Part shown: positions 56,162 through 64,000 of the stretch, piece by piece
Numbering within the stretch: the stretch's first letter is position 1
How the letters are laid out: every line of letters begins with the position of its first letter
Assembly: GCA_022059125.1 (NCBI GenBank)
Contig: JAEUWY010000004.1
Coordinates: forward strand, 1,984,001-2,048,000
DNA: 64,000 bases
Direction of reading: 5' to 3'
Source of the DNA: Corynespora cassiicola
Taxonomy: Eukaryota > Ascomycota > Dothideomycetes > Pleosporales > Corynesporascaceae
Made by a program: the position numbers and the translations under genes
The notes under the pieces: model-generated
Seen by the model: the letters and a program-made list of their open reading frames with translations, nothing else
Database searches by the model: none
What the model was told of the DNA's origin: nothing

Positions 56162-57946
56162 CTACATCTTATTAAACACATCCGTGCCCGTGACAAACTC
56201 CTCGGCACCCTCCCTAACACGCTGCTCCACGTCAGGACTCGGCAGCTCATCCCTCAAACTCTCCAGCAAGACGCTAGCCTCGGCCTCCGCGCCCGCCATC
56301 AAATCAAAGCTCTCGCCGCTCTCGCTGCCATTCCCATTGACATTCTTCTCGAAGACGTCGACGCCGCCGTCCCACCACCTGGCCTGCTCGCCGATCCAGT
56401 CTGCGCCGCCGCTCCGCCTATCGCGCCGGACCACCTCCTTCTCCTCGAGCGGGAAGACGGGGAGCTCCGACTTGGGCGGCAGGATGTGGCGGCGGTGCCA
56501 GGCGCCGACGAACATGCCCTCGGGGTCGACCTCGTTGCGCACGCGAAGGTAGGAGTCGAGGTCGGAGCCGTAGACTGAGGACAGGTAGGCGTGGTCGACG
56601 GACTGGAAGTTCTTGGCCCAGTGGGGGCGGCCCTTGTACTCCTTCATGAGGTGCTCGAAGGCTTCGTAGTAGCGTTCGCGGCAGGGCGGGTTCTGGTGGT
56701 AGGGGCGGTATAGCGTGGCGTTGAGATAGAGGGACGGGGTTTCGGCGTGCGAGGTGTCCATAAAGGGCTTGGGCTCCCTTCCGACGGTGTTGGCGACGCG
56801 GACTTCGATGGGGGAGTGGACGTAGAGGCCTTTCGGGCTGAAGGGGAGGCCGGAGCCTTGCTCATCGCCGTGGATCCATTTTGTCAAGCGGTCCAGGGCT
56901 TCGGGGCCGTCGGCGAGGGGAATGCTCCATTCGTTCACGAACTGCGAGTATAGGCAGTTCATGAGGAGCTCGGTGCGCTGCTCGCCGACCGCGGATATGG
57001 TGCTACCGTCTTTGAAGCCGTACTGCATGCCGAAGACGAACCACTCTACCCAGGGTAGGAACCGGGGAACGTATTGAGAAATCCAGAGCAAGATGTGGTA
57101 CGTGTGATAGCCGATGCTTCCTCCATACCAATTGTATCCCGGTTTGACGTGAGGCTTTGTAGTCTTCTGCGCGCGCCAGACAATGGCACGACGCATATAT
57201 GGTAGCCACCAGACACGCACAAATTCGTGCGACGTCCACAGGTCCTTATCCCACTGCTCATAGATTTTCTCGATTGGCAAAATGGTCTGCACCCACTCGA
57301 GGTCGCAATGATCGGCCATCTGAAACTCGATTTCGACGACGATGCCCAATGCGCCGAGGGAGACTAGCGCAGCGCGGAAAAGGTCTGGCGATTGAGTCGC
57401 GGAGCACTTGACAACCTGTCCATTACCCAGAACGACGCGGAGGCTGAGGACGGAGTCGGAGAGGAGGCCATGGACCATGCTGCTACCGTGTGTGGCCGTG
57501 GATATGGCACCGGCGAGAGACTGCTCGTCGATCGAACCTAGACTGGGCATGGTGAGGCCGTTTTCCTTTGCAGCCAAGTTGAGCGCGTGCATCCGGATTC
57601 CAGCCTGCACCGTCATGACTTTCCGCTCCTTATCCACCTTGAGGACCTGTCCAAAGTCGTCCAGGTTCACCATCCATGCCGACGTACAGGTCAGCTCCGA
57701 AGGCGAGTGCGCACATCCGACGGTGACGACACGGCGTCGCATGCGACGCGCAAGGTTGACAATCTTCTGGACCTCCGGAAGGGATTGTGGGCGAAGGTAG
57801 AGCTCCGGGCGGGAGTGGAAGGTGCGCGCCCATGTGTGGTGAATATGTGACTGGTTTGCGCGGAAGGGAATGTCTGGGTCGAGCTTCTCGAGCTCGGTGG
57901 CGAAGCGTGGAGGCATGGTGAGGGAGGATGGCGGTGAGGATGCCAT
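56162..57946 (-). CDS. ALO1: D-arabinono-1,4-lactone oxidase
   Basis: Flavoprotein that makes D-erythroascorbate, the fungal analogue of vitamin C, from D-arabinono-1,4-lactone; mitochondrial outer membrane in yeast. Single exon, 594 residues. The FAD-binding PCMH domain covers about 35–215, with VGCAHSPSELT in which His80 is the expected covalent FAD attachment site. MPSLGSIDEQSLAGAISTAT and HGSSMVHGLLSD bind FAD. The ALO domain fills the rest, with HWAKNF (about 490) and a DPEGMF motif near 521–526 that are typical of aldonolactone oxidases. A 40–50-residue C-terminal extension is acidic and probably disordered. A second in-frame Met at residue 11 is an alternative start. The enzyme protects against oxidants; regulation is not visible. 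Confidence 0.94.
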   Translation of the reverse strand: MASSPPSSLTMPPRFATELEKLDPDIPFRANQSHIHHTWARTFHSRPELYLRPQSLPEVQKIVNLARRMRRRVVTVGCAHSPSELTCTSAWMVNLDDFGQVLKVDKERKVMTVQAGIRMHALNLAAKENGLTMPSLGSIDEQSLAGAISTATHGSSMVHGLLSDSVLSLRVVLGNGQVVKCSATQSPDLFRAALVSLGALGIVVEIEFQMADHCDLEWVQTILPIEKIYEQWDKDLWTSHEFVRVWWLPYMRRAIVWRAQKTTKPHVKPGYNWYGGSIGYHTYHILLWISQYVPRFLPWVEWFVFGMQYGFKDGSTISAVGEQRTELLMNCLYSQFVNEWSIPLADGPEALDRLTKWIHGDEQGSGLPFSPKGLYVHSPIEVRVANTVGREPKPFMDTSHAETPSLYLNATLYRPYHQNPPCRERYYEAFEHLMKEYKGRPHWAKNFQSVDHAYLSSVYGSDLDSYLRVRNEVDPEGMFVGAWHRRHILPPKSELPVFPLEEKEVVRRDRRSGGADWIGEQARWWDGGVDVFEKNVNGNGSESGESFDLMAGAEAEASVLLESLRDELPSPDVEQRVREGAEEFVTGTDVFNKM

Positions 57947-58638
57947 TTTGGCAAGGGTGGGCGGGTCTTGATGTCTATGAGGAGCTGGCGTTTGGTATAC
58001 CTAAAACGCTCGAATGTCGAAGTCGCAATGACGTTTGAGACCCCGCGGTTGAGTCTTGGGTCGGCCGCCGGACAGAGGTTGTGTTTGCTGCTCAGATGAT
58101 CAGGATGAAATGGGCGCGCATCCACACAGCGATCTGGAAGCGGTCGATCGGAACACTTGCCATGGTGCTGTTCTAGCAGCAGGAGGGAGATGCAGGAACG
58201 ACGGAGGGGTCGAGCGGTGAGCTCCCCCGGGGCCGGTCCGCGCGCGCGTATGCTTCTAGCGCCTTTTGGGGATAGCGGCAGAGGCTCCAGCCTATCGTCC
58301 CGAGGTCGGCGATAGTAGATATCAGGTGAAACTCGCCTGTCGTGGTTATCGAACGGTTTCGAGGGCATTTGGCCATGTCTAGCCGTAGCCGTAGCCCTGC
58401 AATTAGCACCGCCATGGTTCTTGCACAATGGCCGGTCGCCGAGTACAGGGCCAGCTTCGAGACCAGCTACGTGGTGTTTCGCACTCCGCACAACTGCCTT
58501 CACAATGCATGTTTTCTAATGGATTGTGGAAGCTCTGTCATTACCTGGAAACGTGATAGGCTACAATACAGAAAAGGTATAAGATGATCTCTAATCACTT
58601 CCAATATTCGTCACCAATTAGTCCAAATCGGCATCAAC
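57947..58638. promoter_or_regulatory. Divergent promoter region of ALO1 and RING genes
   Basis: 692 bp between opposite starts; GC-rich on the ALO1 side and AT-richer on the RING side. No gene seen. Confidence 0.5.
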
Positions 58639-59574
58639 ATGGCTAGCCCAACCAACCCCTCTACAACCTCTACAACAATGGAACCATTGGCATCATACCG
58701 AGACTTCATTCGCGACGGAATTGAAGAGGTGGAATTCAACCACTTTATTCTGAACTCGGACGTCTGTCCCATGTGCCATGAGGCTGCTGTTGATTCATCT
58801 GAAGACGACGTCAGCGTGGTAAAGACGCGGAGTTGTGGGCATGTCTTTCATCGTGTGTGCCTTCTGGGCTATTTTGCCTTTATGGAGCTGGATGTAACTC
58901 GTACTGAAGCCTACGGCAATTGCCCTTCGTGCCGAGTTGGTTTGTTTAAATCGCAACCGTCGGAGCAACGTCTACTCAGTGCAAGAGACCGTCTGCAGAT
59001 AGCCCGGGACAATGCGGGCCGAGTTGAACGCGAAGTTCTCGCTCTTATGCATGATCTCTACCTGCTCCAAGGTGACGGTCGGAATCGAGACTCATGGGCG
59101 AGAGATGCACTTGGCCGTTTGGATGCGATGCACACAGAATTGCGCATTCCCCTAGAGGATTATATCTTTGGTGACACTGCGACTCCATTTTTACATCAAG
59201 GATTTGAGCAAGTCCCTGTAGTTGATCAAAACCCTGGTGACATTGTGGCTCTACCTGAACAGCAAGACCCTGAGCAAGGTCCTGCAGCTGAGCAAAACTC
59301 TGTTGACAATAGAGACCTACCTGAACAGGAAGGCTCTGAGCAAAATTATGGTCAGTCACTTCCATCAGAGCTAACTTCTGCAATCGGAGTCGTTGGGGAG
59401 CAGATTGCCGCAGCTCGGCCTGATCCGCATCCACAGAATGAACAGGTCCTGGCTGCACCATCCAGCAGAGACCCACCTAGGACAGCAAGCCAACTTCGAG
59501 AGCAAGTTGAAGAGTTGGAGCTACTTTTGGCAGCGCTGGAGACATCGTTGGATGACCTGAGGAACGGATTTTAG
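58639..59574 (+). CDS. RING-H2 finger protein with tandem repeats, putative E3 ligase
   Basis: Single exon, 311 residues. A RING-type array occupies about residues 43–100: CPMC, then a loop with acidic residues, CGHVFHRVC, and NCPSCRVGLF at the end, in the C3H2C3 style. RDRLQIARDNAGRVEREVLA after the RING is helical. From about 190 the protein is Gln/Glu/Pro-rich, built of two 22-residue repeats (EQ–PVVDQNPGDIVALPEQQDP and EQ–GPAAEQNSVDNRDLPEQEGS) and a partial third. The C-terminus has a coiled coil (LREQVEELELLLAALETSLD). No membrane helix. Such lineage-specific RING proteins are common in filamentous fungi; substrate unknown. ATG at 58639 is the first in the frame; another follows at residue 14. 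Confidence 0.82.
   Translation: MASPTNPSTTSTTMEPLASYRDFIRDGIEEVEFNHFILNSDVCPMCHEAAVDSSEDDVSVVKTRSCGHVFHRVCLLGYFAFMELDVTRTEAYGNCPSCRVGLFKSQPSEQRLLSARDRLQIARDNAGRVEREVLALMHDLYLLQGDGRNRDSWARDALGRLDAMHTELRIPLEDYIFGDTATPFLHQGFEQVPVVDQNPGDIVALPEQQDPEQGPAAEQNSVDNRDLPEQEGSEQNYGQSLPSELTSAIGVVGEQIAAARPDPHPQNEQVLAAPSSRDPPRTASQLREQVEELELLLAALETSLDDLRNGF
59206..59337 (+). repeat. Two 66-bp in-frame repeats in the RING gene
   Basis: Two 66-bp units start at 59206 and 59272, each beginning GAGCAA and containing CTACCTGAACAG at the same place; a third, partial unit starts at 59338. Each unit encodes 22 residues, so copy changes would keep the reading frame. The units have diverged, so the duplication is not new. 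Confidence 0.85.
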
Positions 59575-60618
59575 ATGTGCTGTCTGAATCGCAGTTCTGT
59601 GTCTCGCCCCGAGTAAGTCGAAATTTATAACCTAATATTAAAAGACAGATTTACATCAAACTTTTGTGATCAAAGTCGAAAACAGAAACTGTATGTTGGA
59701 TTTCTTAACTGAGTCCATATATTATACACGTGACCTTTGGAATACTACCTAGGTGGTCTAATGACTGGACAGCTTTTGTGTACAAGACCCATACAGCTCT
59801 AACTAGGTGGAATATAAAGCCATTCCCATTACAGTTGTATTTCTATACTCGTATATGACATTACTGTTGTCATGGCCTTCAAAATAGGCAGTGTAGAGCT
59901 ATTTGGGCCTCGTATGGTTGCACTGCCTGATGCTTCCCACCAAAGGGGCTGTGTAAGCTTCAAGTAACACGCAATCAGCCAGAAGGCTGTGTTTAATCTC
60001 GCCGGTCATAATGATGCTTCAAAATCAATCTGTAACGTTGGGCCTCTTGGATCTAGCTGGTGATGTGCGTCCCGCGGATGGCCTTTCCCTGCAACGCGCG
60101 TCTACAAGTTGGAGATCGGAAATACTCAACCTATCGATAGCTCAAGATCTTCAGCAGATCCCGCGAGCGCGATAGTGTACTTAGCATAGTCCACATTAAC
60201 CTGTAGAGCCCCAGGCTTGTAAAGAACAGATAGCGATGCATTTCGCGTTGTTGTACGTATTCCGAACTATCCCGATCCCAGAAAAGTCTGCTGATCTTCT
60301 CCGAGCTTTCTCCGTCGCCACGACGTTACCAGCCAATACGACCATCGATATCTCGGAAATATAGCCAATGAAGCATCGAAATTTGAAAACGCGCTCTGCA
60401 TCGCGTTCTCCATCTGGAAAGCTTGATTCAAAAATTACGTCGGCTTTCTCTCGGCGTTCGAATCGTCTGATTTTCTTGCCATTGTCTCTGCAGGACATAA
60501 AAGCATGCAGGCCCAGCGAGATCAGAAAGCCAGAGCCCTTCTCTAATACAATCAAACAATTGTAAATTGTCAAAGAATTCAACCCACATCAGAAGAAAGC
60601 ACCATCTTCCACTACAAC
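59575..60618. other. Spacer, no clear gene
   Basis: Downstream of the RING gene. It holds a CTACCTAGGTGG block near 59745. A minus-strand frame at 60196–60582 (128 codons) has no recognised feature and overlaps the likely leader of the small ORF at 60619. Confidence 0.5.
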
Positions 60619-60822
60619 ATGTCCGAAAAACCGTCCTCGACACGAACGTCAAGCTCCGACACAGCTGTACCCACCCTCTCAACCCGAAAGTCGCACCACT
60701 CATCTCTCAAATCGGCTTTGAAGAAACCCTTCCAAGGCTGGACCAAAGAAGCGCTATGGGCCAGGGAAGGCTTGGACGACGACTACAACTTCACGAGCGG
60801 GAAAAGGCGAGGCCAGGACTAA
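60619..60822 (+). CDS. Possible small Ser/Thr-rich protein, unknown
   Basis: A 67-residue frame starting in a reasonable CAACATGTCC context after an A/C-rich, leader-like stretch. The N-terminus is Ser/Thr-rich (about 1–30). It is followed by an ordered-looking block, KSALKKPFQGWTKEALWARE, and a basic end. No known domain is recognised, no signal peptide. The balanced amino-acid use and good start context favour a real gene, but it is short and could be chance. Transcript data or conservation in related species would decide. Confidence 0.35.
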   Translation: MSEKPSSTRTSSSDTAVPTLSTRKSHHSSLKSALKKPFQGWTKEALWAREGLDDDYNFTSGKRRGQD

Positions 60823-62439
60823 ACAGCGATTATACGGGATGACGCCAACAATGCGATCTAAGAAGATGTTCGCCGGCTTCTCACTTTCAAAGTCATGGAG
60901 TGTTCTGAAATTCGACCTATGAGATACGGTGAGGAGCAATTTGGAGTTTAAAATACGATATCCTGGGGTGTTTTGGCACATAATGGAAGGCCTTTGGTCG
61001 GGCCTGTGGAACAATGGCATTGTCATCTAGCACTTAAGGATCTTTGAAGGTAGAGCCTTAATTTAATAGTTTGATAAAAATCAGATGTTACTTACTGCCA
61101 CACACATGGGTATCTTTCCAGTAGCCAGGAATAGCAAGTACTTTTAAGGTTGTATTTCTTTTCATGATGAAAGTCCAATGCGCTTCCCTCTGCAATTCTG
61201 CTTAATATTCCTGTTCCTTGAGAAAAGCTCAAGGATGTGCTCTCTTTGTAGTGTTTTCCAAACAATTCAAGATCAAAAGGGGGATGTACTGCCCTAACTG
61301 ATTTCGGTATGGTCCAATGCCGCATTATTGTCCTTCTGTTTCATCCCTCAGCAACCCCACCGTTTCATAAAAGAACAATGAACACACTGGCGTGATTTTT
61401 TCAGTGATCCGATGGCCTTGTTCAAACGGGCATCCAAATAAGTGTCGAATCACATGCAACATGTCTTAACGTCCATTACCAAATGCTAATTCCGAAATGC
61501 AGTTGGACGAATCTGTCTATCTTTTCGGAACATGTGGTCATGAACAATTCAAATTCACCCTATATTTTGTCCGAAATTGGTAGTCGATGATAGTTTATCC
61601 TCGGAATGACACGGCTTGTGGCATAGATTGAAGCTACGTATGCGATGAAGCTGCGGATTGCCGGGACAGCCTCGTGGATTAGCCCACGGCCCTCCCCATG
61701 TAGTTGAATGGCCAACTCCGACTGAACAAATTAAAAGCAATAGTAGACCGTGTCTTGCAGGCTATATCCCAGATTACCTATAGCACACATGCTTCAATTG
61801 CCACTACTAGCCTGGATATACTATGACGTCGATAGAGTGTTGGACAGCAAGCGCATAAACTGTGCGTTATTCGTATATGCGTACCAGAGACGTTGGACAG
61901 GCGTCGATCCTTGAATAAGCGCCAAGATGACGCGTTCCTGAATACATGAATTCGGCCCGTCTCCGAACCAACTCGGCAGCATCACCGGTCCCAATACAGG
62001 CCTCCGCCTTACAGCGCCGCCGATCTAGAAAGTCGTTACGCAGGGGTATGAGACAGGGTGTATTGTGGGGTAATGGCTATTCATTTAGGCGGAGAATTTT
62101 ACGGAGAGTACACCTCCTGTACCAGACCGGTCAGACCTGGAATGTGCACGTAGGGATTTGGAATGCAGGACATTTGGGGCAAGCGTGGTAATTTTAATTA
62201 CCCAGAGATCGACCGCACAGTGATGATTGAACGGGCCGAGTCAACTGTCTCGGTGTTTCTTCCCAAAGTAGCAGTGGATAGAGGATACCTTGTTGACAAC
62301 AGCTGTCGAATGTTTCGAGGACCGCAGAAAATATAAAAGGGTCTTCAACCGTTCACCAAACCAAACACGCCCTAATCATCTAAAGATTATAACTACCTCC
62401 AAGGCTCTTTTCCTACTCAACTAAAACGATATATTCATC
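60823..62439. other. Spacer, no gene recognised
   Basis: 1.6 kb of AT-balanced sequence with only short frames (up to about 90 codons) on both strands and no visible domain or repeat. The right end is the promoter of the small secreted protein gene, with a TATA box at 62332. Confidence 0.5.
62332..62338 (+). promoter_or_regulatory. TATA box of the small secreted protein gene
   Basis: TATAAAA 108 bp upstream of the ATG at 62440; a clear core promoter, as often seen for strongly induced genes. Confidence 0.6.
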
Positions 62440-62961
62440 ATGCGCGCCGTCTCCTTCGTCAGTGCTGCGGCTTTTGCCGCCGTCTTCACCGGCGCTACCG
62501 CACAGTTCAATCAAAAGGTCTGCGGCGGCTCCGGAGGCTGTGTGCAAGTCACCTGGTTCCCCAACGCCGCATACAGCTGCCCCGATGGCTCTGCTCTCAC
62601 CAACCAGCAAGTCGCGCAGAACTTGGGCGACATGAACACTGGAAACTACGACATCATTACCAAGACCGAGTTCCCTGCAAGCTGCGCTGGTGGCAGGACC
62701 CCTGGTCCCAATGACACGCTTTTGGTACGTTGAAGAGCTGGGTAAAGTGTGTTTGTGGCATCCGTAAGCTAATGGAATGGATAGGTTCATCATACTGCAG
62801 GCCAAGCCCAGAAGATGTATGGATATCTTTCGGAGACGTGCACTGAGTCTGCTCCCGAGGCAGACTGCTACACGCAGAATCCTAACCCTACTGGCTTGAC
62901 GCTCTGTCAGATCACGACGCCATCGGATGAGAACTGCACCCAGGGAGAGAATGAGGGTTAA
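62440..62961 (+). CDS. Small secreted cysteine-rich protein, unknown
   Basis: Two exons (62440–62724, 62785–62961) give 153 residues. A signal peptide (about 1–22, MRAVSFVSAAAFAAVFTGATA) is followed by a mature part with eight Cys: VCGGSGGC, SCPDG, SCAGG, TCTES, DCYTQ, LCQIT and NCTQG, probably forming disulphides. NDT and NCT are potential N-glycosylation sites. The intron joins DTLL to VHHTAGQAQKMYG in frame. No family is recognised. Size, secretion and Cys content match fungal effector-like or cell-surface proteins, but saprotrophs also make many such proteins, so no role in interaction with a host is claimed. Confidence 0.85.
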
Positions 62962-63421
62962 GCGACCAGATAGAGAAAAGACTATTCGCAATCGTCGTCG
63001 TTTTTTGTTCAACTTTGGCTTCGGGCGGACAACGAGGGTGTTCAGAAGCCAACTCTTCCTATCCGTGTAAATATGAAAAAAAGACATTGTATATATGACC
63101 TTGAATCTAATTTTCGATGCAAGTCAATCTCATTATCGGGATCAGCAAGCGGAAATTTTCATACGGCTGTATCAATTATCTTGGCATAACACTGCCACTC
63201 TTGTTGTCATTTGAATGCTTTACGGGGACTCAGGAATCGCGAGTAAGTAATCTATACTACAATCACAGGAAGGATCTTTCGTACTCATAGATCAAGCAAT
63301 TATGGTTTGTTCATTCGGTCGGTATTCATACATAATCGATGAGGATTCTCCTTTGCATCGAAGCGTAGCTGGCTGTGTAGAACCTCGCGCCCACGATTGA
63401 TCTCGTCAACCATTACATTCA
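62962..63421. other. Convergent spacer, no gene seen
   Basis: 460 bp holding the 3' flanks of the secreted protein and the con-10-like gene, which converge. Confidence 0.55.
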
Positions 63422-63698
63422 CTATTTGGAACCTCCCTTCCTGCCAGCATCTCTGGCCTTCTCACTACCTGGCTCAAAAGATCCGGAAGAAGCTTGGCCT
63501 CCCTTGGAAGCAATGTCATGCTGCAACAAGTCAGACTTCTGGACTCGTAAAACTTCGAGGCTGTACTCTTACCTGCTTATCTGCATCCATGCTAGCGAAG
63601 CCGCCAGAGTGCGAAGACTGTCCGCCCTTGGAGGCAATCTGCTGGACCTCCTCCTTGGGGCGATTGGCAAAGTTTCCGGGGTTGCTGTTGCCGGCCAT
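63422..63698 (-). CDS. Con-10-like stress/conidiation protein (KGG repeats)
   Basis: Very small hydrophilic protein, 74 residues, in two exons (63573–63698, 63422–63520). It has Gly/Lys motifs of the stress-induced KGG family: IASKGGQSSHSGGF in exon 1, IASKGGQASSGSFEPGSEKA in exon 2 and RKGGSK at the end. It begins with MAGNSNPGNFANRPKEEV, which fits the N-terminus of Neurospora con-10-type proteins. These accumulate during conidiation, starvation or light response and are thought to be disordered protectants; molecular function is not settled. The intron (GTAAGA…TGCAG) lies between the two KGG repeats, consistent with duplication of one exon unit. The plus-strand frames over the same bases are shadows. 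Confidence 0.9.
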
Positions 63699-64000
63699 TG
63701 CGTCCTTCTGCTATCGAGGTAGAATAAAAATGATTGGGTTTGAAGGAGCTTTGTGATTTAGAATGTTGGGAGGCGATGATGCAGGTACAACAACCGTCGA
63801 ATGCTACTCCTTAAGTACCATTGATGAGGGCCATGTTTTCGTCACCGCGCCGTCAGCGCTACGTTGGGTATGATCTCATCCCACGCTCATACAGAAAGCA
63901 ACTGTTGCTTATTTTATCACCCAATATGAGCCTACTATGCCACATAAGTGCGCGAATAGTAGTTGTCAGGGTGTGGCATCGCTGATGGGACGGCTGTGGT
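63699..64000. other. Upstream region of the con-10-like gene
   Basis: 302 bp to the window edge, expected promoter of the con-10-like gene. No gene seen. Confidence 0.5.

Noticed and set aside
63397..63756. 119- and 98-codon plus-strand frames
   Set aside because: Antisense shadows of the con-10-like gene, whose KGG repeats and intron are unambiguous.
1..64000. tRNA, rRNA, CRISPR arrays, transposons
   Set aside because: I scanned by eye for tRNA B-box sequences near GGTTCGA, spaced direct repeats, long terminal repeats and transposase motifs and found none convincing; a tRNA or inverted-repeat program could still find a weak one.

Overview
The window is nuclear DNA of a filamentous ascomycete (Pezizomycotina). 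The genes have short GT–AG introns, mostly about 50–200 bases. Zn2Cys6 regulators, a cytochrome P450, a Mss51 protein, D-arabinono-lactone oxidase and a con-10-like protein all point to this group, as do kilobase-scale gene-free spacers. I could not fix genus or class from sequence alone. I placed exons by splice signals, frame closure and family knowledge; every model with introns closes to a whole number of codons.

Region 1 (1–15.1 kb) is GC-rich and gene-poor. eEF1B-gamma (minus) and mitochondrial ribosomal protein uS9m (plus) sit head to head. A Q/P/S-rich unknown protein (9140–10464) lies alone between 5.4 kb and 4.7 kb of C/T-rich, microsatellite-rich DNA without a credible protein gene. 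Region 2 (15.1–25.5 kb) is AT-richer and accessory. P450, sugar-porter MFS transporter, Zn2Cys6 regulator and an atypical SDR all lie on the minus strand, followed by a degraded TPR-like relic. Region 3 (25.5–31.6 kb) holds a secreted ferritin-like/LsdA-type protein, the COX1 translational activator Mss51, a secreted GH5 hydrolase and a small cysteine-rich single-pass membrane protein.

Region 4 (32–41 kb) begins with a clear pseudogene. It is followed by an epoxide hydrolase, a regulator with a C2HC finger plus a Zn2Cys6 domain, a classical SDR and a MATE efflux pump, which would make sense together as a detoxification or secondary-metabolite neighbourhood. Region 5 (41.6–58 kb) is GC-richer and mostly conserved: a flavin-reductase-like FMN protein, a MetX-like alpha/beta hydrolase, a 2H phosphoesterase head to head with poly(A) polymerase, an RBR-like zinc protein, the DEAD-box helicase Drs1, phosphatidylinositol synthase and D-arabinono-1,4-lactone oxidase. 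Region 6 (58–64 kb) is sparse, with a RING protein carrying 22-residue repeats, a possible tiny protein, a small secreted cysteine-rich protein and a con-10-like KGG protein.

The features most worth pursuing are the two accessory islands, the pseudogene, the SDR whose expected catalytic tyrosine is histidine, the dual zinc-finger regulator, the RBR protein with an incomplete RING2, and the long leader-like spacers. I found no wholly new system that sequence reading alone can prove, and no tRNA, rRNA, CRISPR array or intact transposon.
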